Assembly (NCBI GenBank): GCA_015680685.1
Contig: MNCI01004170.1
Location: forward strand, 808,119 to 838,842
Direction of reading: 5' to 3'
Length of the DNA: 30,724 nt
Source of the DNA: Gnetum montanum
Taxonomy: Eukaryota > Streptophyta > Gnetopsida > Gnetales > Gnetaceae
Under the pieces are notes generated by a model that saw nothing but the letters and a program-made list of their open reading frames with translations, was not told where the DNA came from and did not search any database. Within the stretch, counting starts at the first letter, position 1. Each line of letters opens with the position of its first letter. Below are positions 1 to 11,700 of this stretch, piece after piece. Position numbers and translations under genes: made by a program.

Positions 1-495
1 GACAAATGAAAGCCAAATTTTGCTATTGGCGACTTGGTTTTAGTGCACTTAAAGAAGAAGCAATTAACAGTTGTTAACTTCTCAAAGTTAAAATCCAAGA
101 AGATGGGGACTTTTAGAATTAAAGTCAAGATTAATTATAATATTTTTGCAATTAATTTATGAAACAATATTAGTATATATTTTGTCTTTACTATTTCATA
201 TCTTATGCACTATCATGGACCAATTGATGAGGAGACCATATAGGGCAACATCGATGAGTTAATAGGGGCTATTGATCAGTCCAAGCCTTTAATGGAGAGG
301 AAGATAATCATAGTCAAGTAGAGGGAAGCTTCTAGTACTCAAGGAGTGAAGAGGTATGAGTGCCTAATCCATCAAGAGGATCAATTTGCAAATGATGCTA
401 TATGGATCCATGAGACCAAACTTCACGAGTGGGGGCTCACTACAACTCCTACTCCATTATTCATATGAGTTCACTTTTTTGAATGATGTAAAATT
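1..495 (+). pseudogene. pol 3' end (integrase tail and chromodomain) of an upstream copy
   Basis: Translation of this stretch follows, with stops, the end of pol found again at 5746-6231. Shared landmarks are the GDLVLVHLKKK-like segment near the start, HYHG near base 205, GNIDEL near base 245 and the chromodomain-like end around 340-435 with an IWIHETKLHE motif. It is truncated by the window edge and interrupted by several stops. It lies directly left of an LTR, where host DNA would be expected for a single element, and so points to a tandem or recombined array. Confidence 0.85.
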
Positions 496-1473
496 TGTTG
501 TAGGAATATCTCTTCTAATTTCCTTATTCTTTCCCTACGTGTTTCTCTTTGCAGGTTTCAAGCTCCATCTAGATATCTTGAAGGTTATGGAGTCATCTTA
601 TCTAAGATCTATGTTCTCAAGAGATATATCTTAGAAGATGGAAGATGTTTGGGCTAAGTTGGAAGCTTGCAAGAAACATCTTGAAGTTTTAATAGACATC
701 TCAAGTACGACATCTCAAAAAGTGATGAAATGTCTTAGACATCAATGTGATGTCTCTAAAATAGCTAAGACATCTCAGCTACAATGAGAGACATCTTAGC
801 CAAGAGTAGGACATCTTCACAGAATTGACAGTTTCTTAGTGAGACCTCCTAGAAAGGTTAGAGACAACATGAATAAGTAGGAAAACTTTTGAAATTACCA
901 TTTCAAGTTTGAAAATAGCCAAGACAAGGTGAAAAAATATGGAAAATAGTATAGGATCTTCAAGTTGAGCTTGATGAAGGTTTCCTAGGATTTTTTATTT
1001 TACTTGGTTAATAAATATAGATTGTGTTTCATGATTGTACATCATAGAAAGGTAAAATGTCATGTAAGTTCAAGTGTTGAGCTTGAGAAAGAGTGTGAAA
1101 GAGCACATTAAGTGAGTTCATAGGTGTGGCAAATCCAAGGTCAATTGGGTTGTGTGTTGATCGATGTTTTTGAGTCTTGCTTGTGTATTAAGATCTCAGT
1201 CTCGGATTATGGGAGTGATTCACCATTGGTTGTATCTTGCATTGAGAAAAATCCTTGTGTAGTTGTAAAGCCTCATGCTCTGTAGCATCATTTGAGTATT
1301 TAAGATTGTTTGATGTTTTATGGGTTGAGGAATCTTATTGTAAACTTCTCTTTGAATAATTAAAAATAGCTTGTTTTCTTATTTTGTGACATATCATTTA
1401 TCTTATCATAATATCTAGATTTAGTGTTTGGAAGATGATTTTAATATTGGAGTAAACCTTCTCCAACTTTATA
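496..1473 (+). repeat. LTR shared by the two tandem copies (5' LTR of the complete copy)
   Basis: It is about 978 bases, aligned over its whole length with the LTR at 6232-7173. It starts at TGTTGTAGGA, matching TGATGTAAGG in the other copy, and ends just before the tRNA-Met primer site. Its U3 part (about 640-817) carries a degraded series of AGACATCT/AGATGTCT motifs. The 3' part shares U5 phrases such as TTGCATTGAGAA with the other LTR. The ends are set by alignment and may be off by about 5 bases. Many substitutions and small indels separate the two LTRs, so the element is old. Confidence 0.8.
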
Positions 1474-1475
1474 TT

Positions 1476-1487
1476 TGTATCAGAGCC
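1476..1487 (+). other. Primer binding site, initiator tRNA-Met type
   Basis: TGTATCAGAGCC follows directly on the LTR end. The usual plant retrotransposon site complementary to the 3' end of initiator tRNA-Met is TGGTATCAGAGC, so this copy differs by the loss of one G. Its place right after the LTR fixes the LTR end and the orientation of the element. Confidence 0.85.
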
Positions 1488-1535
1488 AGGTTTAATGGTT
1501 GCTTGAACTTGTTTTGAGGAGTTGGTCATGTTTAG

Positions 1536-2880
1536 ATGGCACCTAAGAAGAAACAAGTACAAGCCTTAAGCAAAGACATGGAAAGCATTAAGTCTGCCTT
1601 CCAACTAATGGTTGCTTAATTGGATGAAATCAGCACAAAGGTAGATAGAAATGTTAGTCCTATCTATATCCGGATACATGAACATGATTAACATTTACAT
1701 TGATGAAGAAGTTTCACAACCTAGTGGAGATGGAGTGGATAATTAAGAAGCATAATTCAGCTATGGAAGTGTAGAAATCCATGAGCCAAGAATTCCAATG
1801 GGAGAAAATCCTATTCCTCATATGAGAATTCTGAGGGCTCCAACCATGGTAACTACTACTTCTTCTAGAAAGTTGGATGAGGAAGATGAGGCAAGGATTT
1901 CTAGAGCATTTAGAAATGCTACAAGACTTCCATACATTAAGTTGAAGACTTTCAATGATGTAGATGGCACCAATGCTTTTTAAAGTTGGCTGAAGGTACT
2001 TGATAAGAACTTTGAGTTGGAAGAGGTACCAAATCAATTAAGGGTACCTATTGTTGAATTCAAATTAGAAGATATGGCTTCTACTTGGTGGGAAAAGGAG
2101 TTCCAAGGTTATGAAAGATAAAACAATCAATCCATCAAAGATTAGAATTTGATGAAATGCAAGTTGAGAAGAAAATTTGAACAGTCTTGTCAAAGGTAAG
2201 ATACCATTATGAAGTTGAAATTCCTAAGGCAAGGTGACAAGGATGTCAAAGAATTTTATATCAAAAATTGTGATCTATACCATCAAGCCAAAATAAAATA
2301 GGAGGAGTATGAAAAGGCTTCAATATTTCTAGGAGGTCTCAAAATAGTATACCAGTAGGAGTTATCTTTTTATGAGCCACAAACTCTTAATGAAGCTTAT
2401 GATTTAGCACTCAAGGCTAAAAAGAAATTAACTAGATTGGAAGTAAAAAAAGTTCTAAGGGAAGAAGAAGGAATTTAAATTAGAGAAGGCCTCTAAGTCC
2501 AAATCTAAAAACAAATATGATAGTTGTGACAAGACTTAAAAGGGTGATGAGAAGGGCAAAGCCAAGATGGACCAAGGCAAGGAAGGCAAGGATCAAGGCA
2601 GTAACTCATCCAAGATTCAATGCTTCAAGTGTGGAGAATTGGGACACAAACAACAGGATTGTCCATTTCACAAGGTAGCCAAGGGCAAAGATGTACAAAC
2701 CATGAAGGTTGAGGAGACATCAAGCCAAGCTCTTCAAAGAGGTAATCCTAATACTCTAAATATTGAGGAAGTTTCTGAATTAAATCCTTGTGCATTCATG
2801 GGAAATGTAAATAGAGGAGGCCATCCTATGATGAAATTCTTGTTGCGAATTAGGGCTAGATGCTTGCATAGTGAGGAATA
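1536..2880 (+). pseudogene. gag of the chromodomain gypsy element, with CCHC zinc knuckle
   Basis: The likely start is the ATG at 1536 (MAPKKKQVQAL). A second open stretch from 1798 leads into the Gag core, with WLKVLDKNFELEEVP and STWWEKEF segments at about 1980-2100. Several stops interrupt it. After a Lys-rich stretch, a CX2CX4HX4C zinc knuckle (CFKCGELGHKQQDC) is encoded at about 2621-2662, the RNA-binding motif of Gag nucleocapsid. At least one frame change lies between the core and the knuckle. Gag would package the element RNA; this copy cannot make it intact. Confidence 0.85.
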
Positions 2881-3440
2881 AATTCATATTTTAATTGATG
2901 GAGGAATCCAAGAAAATATTATTTCTTTTAGGGAAGTTGTTAGATTGGGTTTGGTAACTAATCCTCATCCTTGACCTAGTAAATTGCATTGGTTGTCTGG
3001 ATATTTCTCTCAAGAGGTGAGGGAACCATGTACTTTGAAATTTAGAATTGGAAGTTTTCATGATGTTATGAAGTGTGATGTACTTCTAATAGATTGTGCT
3101 AATGTAATTCTTAGTAGACCTTGGAATTTTGACAATGGTGCTCAATTTGATAAAGCAAAAAATGTATCAAGTATAGTTAGATTTCATGAAATTCATGAGT
3201 TGATTCCCATGATAGTTGAACAACTGAGACAACAAAGCTGACTTAATGCTTCCTTAATCCTTCTAGGAGAGAGGGAATATATTAAAAAACATGATGAAAT
3301 ATGTTTTGGATTTGTTGTTGTATCAACATTTGCTTCTAACGATGATGATGTACGTGTTGAACTCCCTACAAGCATGTTAGGATTGAAGGAGAAATTTTCC
3401 AAGGTGTTCAAGGGGACATTTGATGGATTACCATCAATAA
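2881..3440 (+). pseudogene. Aspartic protease region of pol, active site mutated
   Basis: After a stop at 2878-2880 the frame continues with ILIDGGIQENIIS. This is the place of the retropepsin active site, normally D-S/T-G followed by N-F/I-I-S; here it reads DGG, so the nucleophile-side residue is changed. Further on, at about 3075-3135, DVLLIDCANVILSRPW matches the conserved second part of chromovirus protease, usually ending in GRPW. The enzyme would cut the polyprotein. It is inactive here from both the changed motif and the stops. Confidence 0.75.
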
Positions 3441-4730
3441 GAAATGTACAACAATAGATTGATTTTATCCCTAATGATATCATTCCAAATGAGAGGGCTT
3501 ACCAAATGGCACCAAATCAGTGGACTAAATTGCAAAGGCAAGTTGAGGAGTTACTTGCAAATGGCTTCATGAGGGAATCCATTTCACCTTGTGTAGTTCC
3601 AACAATGCTAGTGCAAAAAACAGTGATGAATGGAGGATGTGCATTGATTCTAGGGTAGTGAATAGGATAACAGTGAGGTACAAGTTTCCTATACTAAGGA
3701 TGGATGATATCTTTGATATCCTTGCCAATGCTGAAATGTTTAGCAAAATTGATTTGGAGTTATTACCATCAAATTTAGATTAGATGTGGTGATGAATGGA
3801 AGATAACTTTCAAGATACCGGATGAACTATTTGAGTGGTTAGTGATGCCATTTGGGCTCACAAATGCACCTACTATATTCATAAGGTTGATGCATAATGT
3901 ATTGAAGGACTTGATTTGTAAGTATTGTATTGTCTTTTTTGATGATATTTTAGTATATACCTCAAATGAGGAAGAACACTTGGATCATTTATAGATTATG
4001 TGTCTTAAGTTGAAGGAGGCATAGTTGATGATCAATGTGAAGAAAAGTCATTTCTTCAAGATGAAAATCACATATTTGGGACATGTGATTTCTAAAAACC
4101 AAATTCGGATTAAAGCTACCAAGGTGAAGGCAATTTAAAATTGGCCAACTCCTAAGAATGTTGGGAAGGTAAGATCATTCCTTGGTTTGGCAAGGTTTTA
4201 TTGATGGTTCATTAAAAATTTTAGTGGTATTTCATGGCCTATGTTTGCCTTGTTGAAGAAAAATAAAGATGTTAGATGGGATAATAAAACCCAAGGGAGC
4301 TTTGACATATTGAAAGAAAAAATTACTAGTGAATTGGTGCTTGCAATTCCAAATTTTTAGAAGCTTTTTTAGGTGGAAGTAGTTGTAAATAGACTTGCCA
4401 TTAATCAAGTATTTTCACAGGAAGGTAGGCCTATAGCTTTCTTTTTTGAAAAGTTGAATGATTCAAGGAAAATATATAGTGTATATGAGAAGGAATTGTA
4501 TGCTATTCTTTAAGCAATCAAGCACTGGAGACATTACTTGTTACCCAAAGAATTCACTTTGATGATAAACCACACAGTACTACAATTTCTAAATTCCAAA
4601 AAGAAGTTAAGTGTAAAGCACATAAAGTGGATTGCACAGTTATAGAACTTTAATTTTGTGTTGAAACACAAAAGTGAGAAAGCCAATGTGGTGGCTAATG
4701 CATTGTCCAAGGTGCATATGATTAATTTCA
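3441..4730 (+). pseudogene. Reverse transcriptase and RNase H of the chromodomain gypsy element
   Basis: RT motifs in order are DEWRMCIDSRVVN at about 3625-3665, FPILRMDDIFD at about 3685-3717, FSKIDL at about 3740, the [10 protein letters not shown] segment at about 3847-3875, and the catalytic FFDDILVYT at 3935-3961. YLGHVIS near 4074 and FLGLARFY near 4180 follow. RNase H is recognised by RPIAFFFEKLN, YEKELYAI and KANVVANALSK up to about 4715. The segment around 3760-3800 has lost frame (KIDL is followed by stops instead of SGYHQIR), and there are many further stops. Confidence 0.88.
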
Positions 4731-6180
4731 ACATACCTCATGTGGAAGGTATGGGTGATTTTACTGATTTAAACAAGCATGATGTTGGCTTTGGGCAAGC
4801 TTGAATAAGCCTCAAAGAGCCATTATTGAGTAGCATAAACTAGTGGAGAGACTATCACATTCAAAATAAATTGTTGCTCAAGAATAAAAAGGTATGTGTT
4901 CCTAATTGCGATTTAAAAAAAAAAGATTTTGTTAAAAAAGAATTATAGTGGCATGGTAAGTCACATGAGTAGGGATAAAACATTAGAACTTGTGGATAGG
5001 CACTATTTTTGGCCTAGTATGGCAACTAAAGTTTCAAAATTTATGAAAGTGTATTTGACTTATCAAAAATTTAGAGGTAAAGAAGTGGATCGACATTATA
5101 TACCTTTGTTAATTCCCAAGGGTTCATGGGAAAGTGTTTATGGATTTTGTAAATGGTATTCCAAAAACCAAAAGTGGGAACGATGCAATTTTTGTTATTA
5201 TGGATAGGTCATCCAATATGGTACATTTCAATCCATGCAAAAAGGTGAGTGATGCTTCTCATGTTGCAAATTTTCTTTTCCATCATGTTGTGAAGTTGCA
5301 TGGAATTCCTTTAAATATTGGTAGTGACAAAGACTCCAAATTCACTAGTCACTTTTCGAGGTCCCTTTAGAAAATTTTAGGGACAAAGTTGAATTTTTTT
5401 TTTACTACATATCATCCACAATTTGATAGTCAAATAGAGGTGGTGATTAAATCCTTGCTAAACATATTGAGATGTTAGTATGATGGATAGCCAAATAGGT
5501 GAAAAAACTTGTTGTATTATGCTGAGTTTTCATACAATAATACTTTTCATGTTTCCATTGGGAAAAGCCCTTTGAGGTAAATTATGATTTTTCCCTAAAA
5601 TGGTAGACTTTTTTAAGAGCTTTGATGAAGAAGCTCACTTAGTGCTAATTTTGTGCAAGAGATAAGGGATCTTCATGCACAAGTAAAATCAAATCTTGAA
5701 AAGATGAATTAAGAGAGAGCCCTCAAGAGGAGTGAGGGTAAAAAGAAGCTAAGTTTTGTTGTTGGTAACTTGGTTTCAGTGCACTTGAAGAAGAAGTAAT
5801 TAAGAGGTGTTAACTTCTCAAAGTTGAAAGCCAAAAAGATGGGGCCTTTCAAAATCAAGGCCAAGATTAATGATAATGCTTTTGAAATTGATTTACCAAA
5901 CAATATTGATATGTCTTTTGTGTTTATTATTTCAAATTTTGTGCACTATCATGGAACAGTTGATGAGAACACTATACAGGGCAACATCGATGAGTTGAGG
6001 GGGGCTATTGATTACTCCAAGCCTTCAATGGAGAGAAAGGCAATCGTACTCAAGCGAAGAAAAACTTCTAACACTCAGAGAGTGAAGAGGCATGGGTACT
6101 TAATCCATTGGGAGGATTAGTCTACAGATGATGTTGTATGGATCTATGAAACCAAACTTCATGAGTGAGGGATCACTACA
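4731..6180 (+). pseudogene. Integrase with C-terminal chromodomain
   Basis: The zinc-binding N-terminus is visible from 4929 (HMSRDKTLELVDRHYFWP), but the CX2C pair is replaced by Tyr residues (YLTYQK). The catalytic core continues from about 5134 in a different frame: MDFVNGIP holds the first Asp, [12 protein letters not shown] (about 5320-5355) the second, and PQFDSQIEVV (about 5410) the Glu. The tail from 5746 ends in a chromodomain-like module at about 6040-6160 (KRHGYLIHWED, then a stop, then VVWIYETKL). In chromoviruses this module steers integration to particular chromatin. Frameshifts and stops make it inactive. Confidence 0.85.
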
Positions 6181-6218
6181 ACCCTTATTCCTTTATTCAC
6201 ATGATTTCACTTTTTTGA

Positions 6219-6231
6219 AGGGTGGGAGAAT
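6219..6231 (+). other. Polypurine tract
   Basis: AGGGTGGGAGAAT lies directly before the TGATGTAAGG start of the 3' LTR. This is the usual place and make-up of the plus-strand primer of Ty3/gypsy elements. The corresponding site before the other LTR (about 483-495) is decayed. Confidence 0.8.
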
Positions 6232-7173
6232 TGATGTAAGGACACCTCTTCCAATTCCCTTGTTCTTTTCCTACATGTATGTTTTTGCAAGTTTCAAGCT
6301 CCATGGGGATATCTTGGAGGTAATGGAGTCTTCTTGTCTGAGATCTAGGCTCTTAGAAGGGATGACTCAGAAGACAAGAGATGTCTAGGCCAAATTTAGA
6401 GCTTGCAAGAGATGTCTTGAAGTTTCAATAGATGTCTTAAGTGAGACATCTCAAAAAGTGGTAAGATGTCTCAAATGTCAATGAGACGTCTCACAAAATT
6501 AGGAGATGTCTTAGTTGGGACATCTCTACTATAGTGGGAGACATCTTAGCCTGGAGTGAGATGTCTCCATAGAATTGACAATTTCTTAGCAAGAAATCCC
6601 AGAAAGACCACAAACGATTCCAACAAGCAAGGAGACTTCCAAAATTGCCATTCCAAGTTTGGAAATAGCCAAGACAAGGTAGGTAAAGATGGAAAATAGT
6701 GAAGGATCTTCAAGTTGAGCTTAGGAAAGGTTTCCTAGGGTTTTTATCTTGCTTGGTTAAAAAATATGGATTGTGCTTCATGCATTTACACCATGGAGAG
6801 GTGAGATGTCATGTAAGTTCGAGTGAGCAAGAGCGTAAAAGAGCACATTGAGTGAGCGCATAGGTGTTGCAACTTCAAGGTCAATTGTGTTCAATGTTTA
6901 TCAATGTGTTCTACTCTAACTTGTGTATTGAGATCTCAATCTCATATTGTGGAAGTGATTCTCCATTGGTTGTGTCTTGCATTGAGAACAACCCTTGTGT
7001 GGTTGTACAGCCTCATGCTCTACAACATTGTTTGAAGTTTTGGGGGTTGAAAAACCCTGTAATAATCTTGAAGATAGCTAATTTTCATATTTTCTAACAT
7101 GACATTTATCTTATCATAATATTTGAATTTAGTGTTTGAAAGGTGGTTTTAGTATTAAAGTCAACTTGTTACA
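6232..7173 (+). repeat. 3' LTR of the chromodomain gypsy element
   Basis: It is about 942 bases, beginning TGATGTAAGG after the polypurine tract and ending TTGTTACA. Its U3 (6379-6566) holds ten copies of AGATGTCT or its reverse complement, including the perfect palindrome GAGACGTCTC at 6483-6492. It aligns from end to end with 496-1473. The right end is set by alignment; flanking host sequence begins within a few bases of it. Confidence 0.85.
6379..6566 (+). repeat. U3 array of AGATGTCT/AGACATCT motifs
   Basis: Motif copies start at 6379, 6410, 6430, 6444 (inverted), 6464, 6483 (GAGACGTCTC), 6504, 6518 (GGACATCT, inverted), 6539 (inverted) and 6559. The spacing is uneven, 14 to 31 bases. 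The other LTR keeps a decayed version at about 640-817. A likely role is a cluster of binding sites for a dimeric transcription factor in the element's promoter; that is inference. Confidence 0.8.
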
Positions 7174-8702
7174 TTTGCACCGTTACATTCTAAGATTTAA
7201 AAAAATTTTAGATAGGTTATTCCTAAAAGGTCATAAACATTGGGTACAACTTTCGTAAAGTTAAATTTAAAATAATACATCATATGGGTCCACAAACTCC
7301 TCTAAATAATGTTATACTTAATTTTGAAAAGGTTGTAAAGCTCAAAGTTACCTTCATGGAAGTGTTATGAGAAGCAAAATAACGTGCAACAGCATGAATT
7401 TAATTTTACTGATGGATTTAAGCACTCTTAAAATTGCAAATTGATTATGTTTTTGCACTTTGAACATCTATTTCAAAGTTTTCAGTTTTTTTTTTAATAA
7501 AAATAAAAGTGATAAGAGGTCATGAGCATGTCAATCATGACTATTATTGGTGATGAACAGCAACCACCTTTTACAGTCGTAGGAACCATAACTTGGAGCA
7601 CCTCTACCTGCAAAGTTTCAAACTAATGCAATTTTGCAACCTTTCAAAGTTCACAAGGCACCAAAACATTAGTAAAGATACGAAACTGCACCGTGCTCAC
7701 TGGCCTTACAGACTAGCCATCCGTTGTTCAGATAGCCCATATCTACAATACCAAAGAAAAGCTTTAATTTTTGAAAGCACCATGTTGCATACAATGGATC
7801 CGAACATGATCTAACAAATTTAAATTCAACAGTTTTAGTTCCATCTCCCATTTCCACTGGATCATAGGACAGCTTTTAATCCTTAAATAAAACTGTTCGA
7901 ACAAATCGTGGGATCTTCAATGTAATAGGAAAAACGGTTCGGATCAGTTCATGTTAATATCTTCAGCCAAGTCACAAAGGGCATGCTTACCACAATAAAG
8001 CTAGAAGTTACAAAAGTAAATTGGTCCAGATTTCTGTCACATCAACTGAATCATATATCGATTATGCAGCACACTTTCCAAATTCTGGTCTATTTATACA
8101 TCATGCCTTGCTCCGTGACGACCTTTTATACATACATATATGAAACTACTAGCTAACAGAACTTGCTTAAAAATGAATTCATGTCTGAACAATCTAAATG
8201 TGCATCCTTCTTGCTTCCTAAATGAAGTCCACTGTAAGAGAAGCTCCTGTGACAACCGTGCTAATCTTTGATCTTCTAACATATAAGTATCCAGAAATTT
8301 ATGGCAACTATCAAGAATATAAATGGGCTTCTAGATTCATTTTTTCTTTTTGCTTACAGCTACAATTTATGGCTTACAACTTTAAACAATGAGTATGAGT
8401 ATCATCACTGTCACAGATCTGTTTGATCACATGTTAAAACACATAACATTTGGAACAATTGGTATGGGTTTTAACTATGATATTGTCACTGTATACAGCA
8501 AAGAAACCCTTAATATTTTCTTAAGAACAGTACAGTACAAATGCAAGCTTCCTGCCACATGTATGACTTAGCATCACATTCACGTCTGCATCACTGCACC
8601 TAATTCCTGATGTCAATGTATGCATCAGCTGAATAAAATAAATAATAAATGGAGACTAGAATATGTTACTGCCAGGGTGCCATGATGCCTTGAACTTGTT
8701 AT
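7174..8702. other. Non-coding stretch between retroelement and F-box gene, including its 3' UTR
   Basis: It is AT-rich, with only short open frames on both strands that show no recognisable motif. The part next to 8703 must hold the 3' UTR of the F-box gene on the minus strand. No clear AATAAA was found on that strand close to the stop; an AATGAA variant lies at 8336-8341. I see no other feature. Confidence 0.5.
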
Positions 8703-11700
8703 TCATTCTAATATTTCAGAAGGCCACATTTGCTTCCAGGTTGAAATTTCTTCCTTTGACTTTAACTTCCTAACTCCTCCATAAAAGCCTTCTAATTCAT
8801 TCCCTTCTTCATGATGACCCCTTCTGCTTATCACTGCACGTCTCCACCGTGATCCAGGTGTGTACTGATTGAACTCCAGAATGACCGTATCTGTCAAAGT
8901 TGCTTTATGTCTAGTTAACGTGCATACATTTTAGAGACATCCATGTATCTAGATATGTTATGTTCAAAATGAGGAAAGCAAGTATGATTTACTATTCCTT
9001 GTTAAGATAACAAGGCTTAAAGCTACCGAAATAATACAAAACTGAAACTCTCAAACTATTAAGAAATTCAACCGAATTAAGCTGGATTTTGATAACAATA
9101 ATCAATATCATTCACCATAAATCCTAAATTCAAAATTATTAAAGATCTGGTGAATGTTTCTGAATATTTTTTAGACAGGTTAAAAAATTGATGAAAAATT
9201 TGACGTACGACCAGAAATCAATCGGAATGTTAGAGATAAACCAAGGATCAGGATGAATAATTATAGTGTTGTAAGTGCACTTTCACTGATTAAGAACGAA
9301 TTGGCCAAACCAATAGTTATATTAAGAAAACTAATCATGAAAAAAAGCTGCAAACTCATTTTTGAGCCTCGTACGCGCTAAAAGAAAGGAATCTTCTATT
9401 ATACTTTGTCCATACGCAAAGCGCATTTATTGATACTCTGGGGTCACCTGCAGTTTAATTGTAACCATTACAAGTATAATTTATATTACCCAGGCAAGAT
9501 ACCTGACAATTAGTATTCAAGTTAACTCTAGAAATTCAATTTAACAAAGCTGCTTAAAATCATGGTTGATTCTTCATTTTGATGTGCTTTATGTACCTCA
9601 AATTAACAGTAACATATTAGAGCAGGAGGACACCCAACATTCAAGCAGTCCTAAAAATACATCCATTCTCTGCTTTTATAACATAAAAGTACTCAAACCT
9701 AGAAGAACTAACTTCAATTCTATCAGATGTCTCCGACCAAAGAACAATGAAGTGTTAGCCTAGTGGTAAGACTCTTGATTTGAAAGGTCCAAGTCATAGG
9801 TTCGATTCTGGTGGGCAATGCTGAGTTATAAAGTTCCAATTGGACTATATACCTTGGGGTGTACCTATATTACAATTATTTCAGGTTCCAACACCCCCTA
9901 AAAGAATTTAACTTCAATGTAATTGAGTTAAGAAACATGCTATCTGTTACATATTAATGTAAACAAGAAAGAAAGGATAGAAAAATAAAAAATAATAGTC
10001 AAAAACGAGTTTTTAAATAACAAATAAAATGATTACATAAAAACCTTTTTGGTAAATATTTTTCAATTTACTATCATTTCTCCCATTTTCTTTCCTTATT
10101 TCATTTAACTGTAGCAACATAATTCTGGTAAAGATGGAGTCTCTGACAAGCTCTGCAATATGTCCATGCATGTTTGCATTGGCTACAAATGAATTAACAA
10201 GTATAACACGAAAACATTCTTCGGTGCATAGCATTTGCAGATATTAAAGTTATTATTGACAAATCAAAGAAATCACAATGCAAGGAGATGATGTTATGGA
10301 CAAATGCAGTATAATCAAACAGATTAAAAATAAATATAAGTAAAGAAGAGTGCATGGACTGCAAGTTTGGCAAAAACACCAATATGGAAAATTCACAATA
10401 GTTACATTAGAACCAAGAAATAGGGGAAAATGTCTGAGATTTTTGTTCTCTAAGGTCAATCATGCAAAAAGATTAAGAAATTGATGAGGATGTTATTTAC
10501 AGAAAGAAGTATGGCTAGATATAACGAGATAATCTAGTTGGAGACATATGTGAACTGCAATTTGACAAAGCAATGAGACTTACAATTTTATCTGAAATGA
10601 TGAAGCAAGACGTTTGGCCAGAAAACATCATGAGCACAGGTGTAAATGTACGTGATGATGGGGTGATAATGAAAGATAATATGGGAAGTTTATAGGTGGT
10701 GCCTACATAAAAAAAGGCAGGAACTAAGATTCAGCATTTGGGCAGATTACATTGACGTACCAAGAACTAGATGACAGAGCCTTGGGTATATAGACCAAGG
10801 CCTTTGATGGGAAAGATTTTTAAATAAAAAAACATCGTATTTGCTTATGAGAGTTTGAACATGTTTAATGTACACTATATATGTCTCTTAACAAAAGTAC
10901 CTTTTGCATCCAAGTAGAAGAAAAACAAAGAAGAGGTAGACGATAGGAGACTGATAAAATAGTTATAAAGAATACAATGATGTGACTGAAAACTTTGAAG
11001 AAGAAAACCCATAAGGCCAACCCCAAATAAATAGAATAAGGCAACAATGATGATGACGATAGAATTTTTCCCTACTTTTTGTTCTGATATTTTGTAAAAA
11101 ATCAGATATATTTTACTATAATAACCTACTTTTGTTCAGATAGTTGAAATCCCACCCTTGGCAAATTAGGGCATACTTACAACTGAATGTCCAGATGGTT
11201 TCAGGCAGTCACTCAAAGAAGAGATACATCGGAACATACTTACCAAAAGTTTGAACCGATACGAATAGGCAACAAAAAGAACGGTGATGATGGATAGAAT
11301 TTCATGGCCGCCAGAATGCATGATATGCTTTATTATATTCTTCCCAATAAAAATGTAAGAAAAAGAAAATTATATCCCCAAATAAAAATCTTCTTCCCAA
11401 TGTTTAGCAATGCAGACAAACATTTTTCCAAGATTTTATTATGTTCAGAACATCTGATAGGGAAGATCAAGAATAATCATGGAAGCCTGTTCATTTTTGC
11501 ATTTGCACACACATTCACCGTATCAATCTCCTGATTTAGGACCAACATTACACACATTTTGTGTAAAAGCCTAAAGTACCGTTTGAATTTAAGGTGAAAA
11601 GATTCAACTCCTCTAACCTGAATAGTAAACAACAAACAAGACAAAATGTAAGAAAAGACCAAATAGTTTTAAAGGTAATCTGGAAAATTTAAATGGATTA

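Larger units (their letters stand above)
1..7173 (+). mobile_element. Decayed chromodomain Ty3/gypsy retrotransposon, tandem arrangement
   Basis: The order is pol 3' end, LTR, primer site, gag, protease, reverse transcriptase, RNase H, integrase, chromodomain, polypurine tract, LTR. The domain order RT-RNase H-integrase defines Ty3/gypsy, and the chromodomain after integrase places it among chromoviruses. Bases 1 to about 1473 are similar to bases 5746 to 7173, including coding sequence lying outside the LTR. The window therefore starts inside a second copy that shares the LTR at 496-1473. All coding parts carry stops and frameshifts, so the element is not autonomous. Confidence 0.9.

Noticed and set aside
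9745-9825. Possible functional tRNA gene
   Set aside because: A and B boxes are present, but the ends do not pair as an acceptor stem and the T arm is poor; the SINE-like tail explains it better.
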